A stretch of DNA of 9,984 nt, taken from positions 1 to 9,984 of the forward strand of contig CAZKOT010000041.1 of the NCBI GenBank assembly GCA_964554475.1. The letters are read 5' to 3'. The notes beneath the pieces were generated by a model that saw only the letters and a list, made by a program, of their open reading frames with translations, was not told where the DNA came from and did not search any database. This document shows positions 1 through 6,508 of this stretch, piece after piece. Numbering within the stretch: position 1 is the first letter of the stretch; the number at the start of each line of letters is the position of its first letter. The translations under genes were made by a program, and so were the position numbers. The stretch comes from CAJKWP01 sp964554475 (GTDB lineage: Bacteria > Bacillota > Clostridia > Christensenellales > UBA1242).

Positions 1-8
1 TCAATATA

Positions 9-2294
9 TTATACTAATATCCTTATTTTATCAATTCTATCGCCTCTTTTATCCTTTTTTATTTCTTTTTGATTTGTTACTTTTGTTTTGATTAATTCAA
101 TTGTGTTACTTTTTTCTTCAATTTCTTCACCTGTCGAGTAATTTTTCATTTTTGTTATAAGTAAAAACTTTTTTTGTTTTTTGTCATCCATTTTAATTTT
201 TTGTTCAACTTTACCGTTTTTATTTTCAAACTTCATAATAATCATATCATCTTCAAGCAATTCGTACTCTAAATAATCAACAGCCTCAAAAGAAATGATT
301 GCTATATTATCTACAATTTTTCCTTCTAGTTGAGCGGGTTTAATGCTTAATTCCGACTTTGGTTGATTTTTGGGAAGATTAAATCTTGAGAAAATTTCTT
401 TTTTTCGGTATTTCTCTGGTAGAAAGTTATTAGCTATTATGACTTGATGGTTTTCTTCTAATTCCTTTAAGTCAATTTCAACCTCTTCAACAGAAGAAGG
501 TTTTTTAAAATATTCAGGCTTTTCATGAGCATAAATTTTTAACATAAATTCTTTTGTAACATCAATCGGAACCGTTCCGCCAACAATTTTTCCAATTGTT
601 TCATTATTAAGATTTCCAATCCATACTCCAAATATGTCTTGTGTTGTGTAAGAAACTGCCCATGCATCAAGATTTTTACTGCCTTTTCCAACTGTTCCCG
701 TTTTAGATGCTACTTCAAAATCTAAACTTGAAAGTCGCTTTGAAGTTCCGTTTTTTGAAGCTTCAATTAAAATGTTTGTCATTAAGTAAGATGTATCATC
801 ACGAAAAACTTGTTTTTCCATTAATTTTGAAACATAAATAATTTTTCCATTAGAATCTGTAATATATTTAATAAAAGAAGGTTTAATAAAATTACCATCA
901 TTAGAAAGGGTGGTGTATGCACCACAAAGTTGTTTTAAATCCGTTCCGTGAGTCATTCCTCCAAGTGCTAAGGCATAATTGTCATCATTTTCAGAAAATT
1001 CAATTCCACATTCTTCTGCATAATACTTTGATTTTTTTATGCCAGTGTAGGACATCACTTTTACAGCAGGTATATTATATGATTTGCATACCGCATCGCG
1101 AACACTTAAGTAGCCGTGGAATTGACTATCATGATTTGAGGGAGTATAACCAGCAATTGAAATTTGTTCATCTAATATTTGAGTTAAAGGAGAAATTATT
1201 CCCTCATTAATTGCTGGAGCATACACTAAAACAGGCTTTATTGCCGAACCAGGTTGTCGTTTTACTTCAAGTATTTTATAATCACCTTTTCCATAAAATG
1301 CTTCTATTTCACCAGTTTTGGAATTTATACAAATTGTTGCAAAATCATTTTCTTCAAAATCAGTGTTTTTTAATACTTCTATTAATGCATTTTGTTTTTC
1401 ACTGTTATAATTTGTGTAAATTTTAAAATTACCGTTCGAAATTTGTTTTGCGGGCATTTTTAAAATTGCAATTGCTTCATCAAGACATGCTTCAGTATAT
1501 GAATTCAATCTGTTATCTTTTTGCTTCTCAAGATTTAATTCTATTTCAAGACTATTATTTTTTTCAAAATCTTCTTGAGAAATTTTTCCATCTCGCAACA
1601 TTTCGCTTAAAACTAGATTTTTTCTTTCATTTGCTTTTTGTGGTTTTGTTGTTGGGGAATAACGTGCAGGAGAACTAATTAAACCCGCCAAAAGCGCACT
1701 TTCATTGAGTGTTAAGTGTTTTGCAGGTTTTGAAAAATAATGATTTGATGCACGTTCAATTCCATAACAATTGTCACCAAAATAAATTATATTTAAATAA
1801 TTTTCAAGAATTTGTTCTTTTGAAAGTTTTCTCTCCAATTCCTTTGCCAAAACAATTTCATTTAATTTTCTCGAAAAAGTTTTTTGACTTGAAAGATGTG
1901 TGTTCTTAATTAACTGCTGTGTTATTGTTGAAGCACCTTGTGCCATATTCCGATTTTTTAAATCAAGTAGTAATGCTTTTATTATTCTTTTGTAATTTAA
2001 ACCATTATGTTTAAAAAAATCTTTGTCTTCTATTGAAATAAACGATTCACTGACATAAGAAGGAAGAGTTTTAAGTTCAACAAATTTTATGTTGAAAGAA
2101 TTATTTTCACTAATAGGTTTGTTTTCACTATCAAAAAATTCAATTTTAGAAATGTTTTCATAAAATTTTGATTGGTCAAGTTTTATTCTGTCACTGCTTA
2201 AATAAAAGTAAAACAAAAAACCAATTCCAATAAAAACTAGCAGGCATGAAATTAATATAATCCATTTTGATATTTTTTTTAGTACGTTTAACAT
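9..2294 (-). CDS. Bifunctional class A penicillin-binding protein (GT51 transglycosylase + transpeptidase)
   Basis: Polymerises lipid II into glycan strands and crosslinks the stem peptides, outside the membrane. Seen: a short cytoplasmic N-terminus and one membrane anchor (about residues 11-31). The GT51 domain follows (about 60-230), with EDxxFxxHxG at 89-98 (E89 the expected catalytic Glu), GASTITQQ at 120-127 and ENYLNIIYFG at 164-173. The transpeptidase domain (about 315-595) has S350-A-I-K353 as the SxxK nucleophile motif, S405-Y-N407 and K531-TGT. All active-site motifs are intact. Residues ~600-761 are a Lys/Glu-rich tail with a possible FN3-like beta domain at 650-735 (inference). 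At 761 aa the length is normal for the family. ATG at 2294 is the only sensible start: an in-frame stop lies three codons upstream and no Shine-Dalgarno is visible. It is divergent from miaB and not part of the mutSL block. The exact paralogue (PonA/PBP1, PbpF and so on) cannot be told from sequence alone. Confidence 0.96.
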   Translation of the reverse strand: MLNVLKKISKWIILISCLLVFIGIGFLFYFYLSSDRIKLDQSKFYENISKIEFFDSENKPISENNSFNIKFVELKTLPSYVSESFISIEDKDFFKHNGLNYKRIIKALLLDLKNRNMAQGASTITQQLIKNTHLSSQKTFSRKLNEIVLAKELERKLSKEQILENYLNIIYFGDNCYGIERASNHYFSKPAKHLTLNESALLAGLISSPARYSPTTKPQKANERKNLVLSEMLRDGKISQEDFEKNNSLEIELNLEKQKDNRLNSYTEACLDEAIAILKMPAKQISNGNFKIYTNYNSEKQNALIEVLKNTDFEENDFATICINSKTGEIEAFYGKGDYKILEVKRQPGSAIKPVLVYAPAINEGIISPLTQILDEQISIAGYTPSNHDSQFHGYLSVRDAVCKSYNIPAVKVMSYTGIKKSKYYAEECGIEFSENDDNYALALGGMTHGTDLKQLCGAYTTLSNDGNFIKPSFIKYITDSNGKIIYVSKLMEKQVFRDDTSYLMTNILIEASKNGTSKRLSSLDFEVASKTGTVGKGSKNLDAWAVSYTTQDIFGVWIGNLNNETIGKIVGGTVPIDVTKEFMLKIYAHEKPEYFKKPSSVEEVEIDLKELEENHQVIIANNFLPEKYRKKEIFSRFNLPKNQPKSELSIKPAQLEGKIVDNIAIISFEAVDYLEYELLEDDMIIMKFENKNGKVEQKIKMDDKKQKKFLLITKMKNYSTGEEIEEKSNTIELIKTKVTNQKEIKKDKRGDRIDKIRILV

Positions 2295-2302
2295 TTGTAA
2301 TT

Positions 2303-2331
2303 ATTATATCTATGTATTAAATAAATATTAA
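2303..2331 (-). promoter_or_regulatory. Putative promoter of the class A PBP gene
   Basis: On the minus strand a perfect TATAAT lies at 2308-2303, with TTAATA (4 of 6 matches to TTGACA) at 2331-2326 and a 17-bp spacer. The expected transcription start would be near 2296, about two bases before the ATG at 2294, which fits the missing Shine-Dalgarno. The region is so AT-rich that a chance match is a real possibility. Confidence 0.4.
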
Positions 2332-2558
2332 GAACAACATAATTTTTTTTGAGGTTTTTTTAAGTTTTGCTTAACATACTTTAATAATCGTACATAAATA
2401 CGCAATTAAGCGTTCTTCGCAGTTTTAGTATTTTGCATGAACAAATTTTCATATTAAAAAAATAAAATTGTTTGAAATAAATGGTCAAATCATTTTTTTA
2501 TAAATTAAAATTTAAATTTAAAAATGCGCAAATAGGATTTCTCCTAATCAAATTAATT

Positions 2559-2586
2559 ATCATTTATGTATTCACTTGCAAATGAT
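2559..2586. promoter_or_regulatory. Inverted repeat overlapping the miaB -35 region (possible operator)
   Basis: ATCATTT (2559-2565) and AAATGAT (2580-2586) form a perfect 7-bp inverted repeat with a 14-bp spacer. The right arm overlaps the candidate -35 hexamer of miaB, a position where a repressor could act. It matches no operator that I can name, and short AT-rich repeats are expected by chance here. Confidence 0.2.
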
Positions 2587-2604
2587 TGTTATATCTGCTA
2601 AAAT
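2576..2604 (+). promoter_or_regulatory. Putative extended -10 promoter of miaB-mutS-mutL
   Basis: TTGCAA (2576-2581, 4 of 6 matches to TTGACA), a 17-bp spacer, then TAAAAT (2599-2604, one mismatch to TATAAT) preceded by the extended -10 dinucleotide TG at 2596-2597. Standard spacing puts the transcription start at about 2611, the A of the miaB ATG, so the mRNA would be leaderless. This agrees with the absence of a Shine-Dalgarno upstream of miaB. Confidence 0.5.
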
Positions 2605-2610
2605 TTAGAA

Positions 2611-3816
2611 ATGCAAAATATGACTTATCACATTGTAACATTTGGATGTCAAATGAATGAACATGAAAGCGAAAAATTAGCTGGTTTGCTCGAAAAACTT
2701 GGCTATACTTTTTCACAAACAAGAGATGATGCTGACGTTATTATTTTTAATACATGTGCAATACGTGAAGGTGCTGTTGATAGGGCATTTGGAAATGTTG
2801 GTGCATTAAAGAGTCTGAAACAAAATCATCGTGAAAAAATCATTGCCGTTTGTGGTTGTATGACTCAACAAAAAGAAAATGCAGAAAAGCTTTACAAAAT
2901 GTTTCCTTTCATTGATATTATTATTGGAACTTTTAATATGCACGAATTTGAGTTATATTTACAAAAATTCATAAATGAAAGAAAACGATTTGTTAAAATC
3001 GAAGATGATGAAAAAGAAATTGAACATTTTTGTAAAGCCGTTAGAACTTCTGGTGATAATGCTTGGGTTAATATAGTGTATGGATGTAATAATTTTTGCT
3101 CTTATTGTGTTGTTCCATATGTTCGTGGAAGAGAACGTAGTAGAAAAAAAGAGGACATTTTAAACGAAATTAAAAATCTAATAGCGGAAAAAAAGTATAA
3201 AACTATTACATTATTAGGACAAAATGTAAATTCATATGGTAATGACAAAGAAGGAAATGGTAATTTTTCAAATTTGTTAAAAGAGATTTGTAAGTTAGAC
3301 GGGGATTTTAAAATAACATTTATTTCATCACATCCAAAGGATTTTTCTGATGAATTAATTGAAACTATTTCAAATGAAGAAAAGATTTTAAAGGAAATCC
3401 ATTTACCCGCTCAAAGTGGAAGTAATCGTATTTTAAAATTAATGAACAGAAAATACACTCGTGAAGAATATTTAAATTTAATAAAAAAAATTAAAGAAAA
3501 AATTCCTAATGCTCAAATTTCGAGTGATTTTATTGTTGGTTTTCCAAGTGAAACAGATGAAGATTTTTTGGAAACCTTGGAACTTGTGAAAACTGTAAAT
3601 TATGAACGTATTTTTGCGTTCATGTATTCAAAAAGATTAAACACTCCCGCTTCTTTAATGGAAGAACAGGTTGATGAACAAGTGAAAAATTTAAGAGTGA
3701 ATTTAATGTTGAAAACTGAAAAAGCAATTCAACACATAAGAAATTGTGAAAAATCTTCAACAAATTTCAAGAAACTATGGAGTAGACCTATAAATAAAAA
3801 AGTGAATGTGATGTAA
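2611..3816 (+). CDS. miaB: tRNA-2-methylthio-N6-dimethylallyladenosine synthase MiaB, lacking TRAM domain
   Basis: Radical-SAM methylthiotransferase that converts i6A37 to ms2i6A37 in tRNAs reading UNN codons. Seen: the N-terminal MTTase domain has TFGCQMNEHES at 10-20, and cysteines C13, C49 (NTCAIREGA) and C83 (CGCM) for the auxiliary [4Fe-4S] cluster. The radical-SAM CxxxCxxC is C159, C163, C166 (GCNNFCSYC), followed by VPYVRGRERSR. GQNVNSYG, PAQSGS and DFIVGFPSETDEDF identify MiaB rather than RimO or MtaB. The radical-SAM part ends near residue 360 with a normal YSKRLNTPA segment. The protein then stops at 401 aa, whereas relatives run to about 440-470 aa with a C-terminal TRAM domain. 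The last ~30 residues resemble no TRAM, and only 48 bp separate the stop from mutS, so this is not a simple frameshift with the domain still present. ATG at 2611 is chosen from the promoter position; ATG at 2623 is also possible. First gene of the likely operon with mutS. Confidence 0.93.
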   Translation: MQNMTYHIVTFGCQMNEHESEKLAGLLEKLGYTFSQTRDDADVIIFNTCAIREGAVDRAFGNVGALKSLKQNHREKIIAVCGCMTQQKENAEKLYKMFPFIDIIIGTFNMHEFELYLQKFINERKRFVKIEDDEKEIEHFCKAVRTSGDNAWVNIVYGCNNFCSYCVVPYVRGRERSRKKEDILNEIKNLIAEKKYKTITLLGQNVNSYGNDKEGNGNFSNLLKEICKLDGDFKITFISSHPKDFSDELIETISNEEKILKEIHLPAQSGSNRILKLMNRKYTREEYLNLIKKIKEKIPNAQISSDFIVGFPSETDEDFLETLELVKTVNYERIFAFMYSKRLNTPASLMEEQVDEQVKNLRVNLMLKTEKAIQHIRNCEKSSTNFKKLWSRPINKKVNVM

Positions 3817-3832
3817 AATTATATTTATGTAA

Positions 3833-3849
3833 TTTTAATATTATTAAAA
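3833..3849. repeat. Perfect AT-only palindrome in the miaB-mutS gap
   Basis: TTTTAATA-T-TATTAAAA forms 8-bp arms around one base, just upstream of the mutS Shine-Dalgarno. An overlapping imperfect repeat, AAAATTA/TAATTTT, lies at 3815-3821 and 3830-3836. With no G-C pairs and no following U-tract, it is not a credible intrinsic terminator. It could be a weak mRNA hairpin or chance. Confidence 0.3.
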
Positions 3850-3851
3850 TC

Positions 3852-3858
3852 AAAGGAG
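3852..3858 (+). promoter_or_regulatory. mutS ribosome binding site
   Basis: AAAGGAG lies 6 nt before the GTG at 3865. This decides for the GTG start over the ATG at 3880, which would be 21 nt away. The GTG start also gives the full family N-terminus (MAISPMMQHYL). Confidence 0.9.
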
Positions 3859-3864
3859 AAAGCG

Positions 3865-6477
3865 GTGGCAATATCACCTATGATGCAACATTATTTGAGT
3901 GTTAAAGACAAGTATAAAGATGCTGTTGTTTTTTACAGATTGGGTGATTTCTATGAGTTTTTCTTTGAAGATGCAATTGAAATTTCAAAAGTTTTGGATT
4001 TAACATTGACGGGAAAAGATTGCGGACTTGAGAATAGAGCACCCATGTGTGGAATACCTTATCATGCTGCCGATGGTTATATTGAAAAACTTTTGTCTCT
4101 TGGTTATAAAGTTGCAATTTGTGAGCAACTGACCGAACCCAAAAAAGGTGTGAAAATAGTAGAGCGCGATGTTGTTCGCGTTATAACAGGAGGAACGCTT
4201 GTTGAGGAAAACATGCTCGATGAAGCAAAAAATAATTATATTGCATGTATTTTTGAAAAATCTAAAAAATTTGGACTTTCTTATTGTGAACTTTCTAAAG
4301 GGGAATTTTGCACGCTTGAATTTAATTCTGAAAAATCTATTGAAGAATTAAATAATTTCTTACTTTCAATTTCACCATCTGAAATAATTTGCAATGAGGG
4401 AGTAAAAATTTTATTTGAGCATTTTACGGGATTAAAAAATGGTGTTTTACCGAAATTTTATCCCTATTATGATTGGGCGTTTGATGAAAAAACAACAAAT
4501 GAAAATTTAACAAAGCAGTTTGGAAAAAATTATTCAAAAATTTTTGAACTTGAAAATATGCCTCTTTCAAAAAGTGCTTGTGGAGGACTTTTAAATTATC
4601 TTTTTGAAACGCAAAAAACAACACTTTTTCATATAAACAAAATTTTAAAAATTAACAATAATCAATTTATGACTCTTGATATTTCGACAAAACGAAATTT
4701 GGAAATTGTTGAAACAATTCGAGACAGACGAAAAAAAGGAGCTCTTTTACATCTTTTAGACAACACAAAAACTAGCATGGGAGCACGTCTTTTTCGCTCA
4801 TGGGTTTCTGCTCCTTTAATTGATAGTAAAGAAATAAATAGTCGACTTGATGCTGTTGAAGAATTAGCATTAAATTTAATTCTCCGAGATAATTTAAGCT
4901 CACAACTTTCAAAAGTTCGTGATATTGAAAGAATTGTTGGTCGAATAGCATGCTTTGGCTTAAACCCAAAACATTGCTTATCACTTTTAGAAACATTAAA
5001 ACAAGTTCCAACAATTAAAAGTCTTTTAGAAAATGTTAAAAGCAGAAGATTAAAAGGGCTTTTTGAAGCAATTGATGATTTTTTCGAAATTGAAAATGAA
5101 CTTGAAATGGCAATTGACCCAAATTGCTCTTCATTAATTAAAGATGGAAATTTTATTAAAAATGGTTACAACGAAGAACTTGATGATTTAAGAAATATTT
5201 CAAATAAAGGTCTTGCTTGGCTTTCAAATTTAGAAAAATTAGAACGAGAAAAATCTGGAATAAAAAATTTAAAAATCGCATATAACCGTGTTTATGGTTA
5301 TTATTTTGAAGTAAACAAATCTCAATCTCATCATGTTCCACTTTATTTTGAGCGAAAGCAGACAATTGCAAATAATGAACGCTACACATCAAAAGAATTA
5401 AAAGAAATTGAAAACAAAATTTTGAATGCAAGTGAACAGGCAATTAAATTAGAACAAAAACTTTTTTTGAAGATTAGAGAAAAATTAATTAATGAAATTC
5501 CAAAACTTCAAATTTTAGGAAAAACTCTTTCAGAACTTGACTGTCTTTTTTCTCTTGCAAATTTTGCTGTTAAAAATAATTATGTTAAACCAAAAATTAA
5601 TGACAAGATTAAACATATTAAAATTGTTGACGGCAGACATCCTGTTGTTGAAGCACTTTTAAAAGATGCCCAATTTGTTCCTAATGACACTTATTTAAAT
5701 ACAACAACAGATAAAACAATGATAATAACTGGGCCTAATATGGCAGGAAAGAGTACTTATATGAGACAAGTTGCATTAATTGTTTTACTTGCTCACATTG
5801 GAAGTTTTGTTCCCGCAAAAGAAGCTGAAATTGAAATTACTGACAGGATTTTCACCCGAATTGGTGCAAGTGATGATTTGGCTTTTGGTCAAAGCACATT
5901 TATGGTTGAAATGAGTGAACTTGCGAACATTCTTCATAATGCCACACAAAAAAGTTTAATTATTCTTGATGAAATTGGAAGAGGAACATCAACCTTTGAT
6001 GGTCTTTATATTGCATGGGCAGTTGTTGAACATTTGTCTGAAAATATGCAGGCAAAAACTCTTTTTTCAACTCATTACCATGAACTCACCGAACTTGAAG
6101 GATTTATGAAAGGTGTTAAAAATTATAGAATTAATGTTAAAGAAATTGAAAATGACATAATTTTTTTACGAAAAGTTGTTCGTGGTAGTGCAAACAAAAG
6201 TTTTGGAATTGAAGTTGCTTCTATTGCTGGTCTTCCAAAAGAGGTGATAAAAAGGGCAAAAGAAATAAGTAAGGACTTAGAACAAGCAGATGTTAGTTTG
6301 AAATTAGCAGTTCCAATTATTAAAAAAACTGAAGATGTTAAAAAGAAAACAATAAATTATTCGCAAGTAATAGGTGTTTTGTCAGATATAAAAATTGAAC
6401 AACTTTCTCCTCTTTCAGCATTTGAAATCTTACATGATTTAGCAGAGAAAGTTCAAAAAATGAATGTAGAAAACTAA
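3865..6477 (+). CDS. mutS: DNA mismatch repair protein MutS
   Basis: Binds mispairs and small loops as a dimer and, on ATP exchange, becomes a sliding clamp that recruits MutL. Seen: the mismatch-binding domain with the Phe-X-Glu wedge F29-Y30-E31 inside RLGDFYEFF; connector domain (about 120-245); and lever/clamp region (about 260-540) including RNLEIVETIRD and YNRVYGYYFEV. The ABC-type ATPase domain has Walker A GPNMAGKST (623-631), LILLDE-like Walker B with D702-E703, signature DEIGRGTSTFDG (702-713) and the H-loop STHYHE (S735, H737). The C-terminal helix-turn-helix segment ends normally (LSPLSAFEILHDL). Length 870 aa is normal for MutS1 and all key residues are present. No clear QLSLF-like beta-clamp peptide is seen in the C-terminal linker (about 805-845). 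It begins with GTG behind a good Shine-Dalgarno, 48 bp after miaB, and ends in tandem TAA stops 31 bp before mutL, so co-transcription is likely. Confidence 0.98.
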   Translation: MAISPMMQHYLSVKDKYKDAVVFYRLGDFYEFFFEDAIEISKVLDLTLTGKDCGLENRAPMCGIPYHAADGYIEKLLSLGYKVAICEQLTEPKKGVKIVERDVVRVITGGTLVEENMLDEAKNNYIACIFEKSKKFGLSYCELSKGEFCTLEFNSEKSIEELNNFLLSISPSEIICNEGVKILFEHFTGLKNGVLPKFYPYYDWAFDEKTTNENLTKQFGKNYSKIFELENMPLSKSACGGLLNYLFETQKTTLFHINKILKINNNQFMTLDISTKRNLEIVETIRDRRKKGALLHLLDNTKTSMGARLFRSWVSAPLIDSKEINSRLDAVEELALNLILRDNLSSQLSKVRDIERIVGRIACFGLNPKHCLSLLETLKQVPTIKSLLENVKSRRLKGLFEAIDDFFEIENELEMAIDPNCSSLIKDGNFIKNGYNEELDDLRNISNKGLAWLSNLEKLEREKSGIKNLKIAYNRVYGYYFEVNKSQSHHVPLYFERKQTIANNERYTSKELKEIENKILNASEQAIKLEQKLFLKIREKLINEIPKLQILGKTLSELDCLFSLANFAVKNNYVKPKINDKIKHIKIVDGRHPVVEALLKDAQFVPNDTYLNTTTDKTMIITGPNMAGKSTYMRQVALIVLLAHIGSFVPAKEAEIEITDRIFTRIGASDDLAFGQSTFMVEMSELANILHNATQKSLIILDEIGRGTSTFDGLYIAWAVVEHLSENMQAKTLFSTHYHELTELEGFMKGVKNYRINVKEIENDIIFLRKVVRGSANKSFGIEVASIAGLPKEVIKRAKEISKDLEQADVSLKLAVPIIKKTEDVKKKTINYSQVIGVLSDIKIEQLSPLSAFEILHDLAEKVQKMNVEN

Positions 6478-6496
6478 TAAATTGAGTAAATTATTC

Positions 6497-6501
6497 GGAG
6501 G
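6497..6501 (+). promoter_or_regulatory. mutL ribosome binding site
   Basis: GGAGG, 7 nt before the ATG at 6509. An overlapping ATG at 6505 in another frame meets a stop after three codons, so 6509 is the start. Confidence 0.9.
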
Positions 6502-6508
6502 ATAATGC

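Larger units (their letters stand above)
2295..2610. other. Divergent intergenic region between the PBP gene and miaB
   Basis: 316 bp with no supportable gene, strongly AT-rich with long T and A tracts (for example around 2341-2362 and 2456-2525). It holds the two outward-facing candidate promoters listed separately. Small inverted repeats are TTAAG/CTTAA (2360-2364 and 2370-2374), TAGGA/TCCTA (2533-2537 and 2542-2546) and ATCATTT/AAATGAT (2559-2565 and 2580-2586). None of these is a convincing terminator or a recognisable riboswitch. Confidence 0.7.

Noticed and set aside
917..1909. Several plus-strand open frames opposite the PBP gene (for example 917-1210, 1211-1426, 1448-1678, 1709-1909)
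   Set aside because: They lie fully antisense to a well-conserved gene, have low-complexity Leu/Phe/His-rich translations and no ribosome sites.
2341..2375. T-rich run with TTAAG/CTTAA repeat as a terminator or riboswitch
   Set aside because: The stem is only 5 bp with one G-C pair and the poly-T tract is upstream of it on the plus strand; it does not make a convincing terminator or match a known riboswitch.
2531..2547. AGGAG-like sequence on the minus strand suggesting a small gene
   Set aside because: The reading frames after it end within about ten codons and no start codon of use follows.
3735..3816. A frameshift at the 3' end of miaB (an alternative frame reads NLQQISRNYGVDL before a stop)
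   Set aside because: The alternative frame also stops within a few codons and the remaining space cannot encode a TRAM domain, so a single frameshift does not restore the protein.
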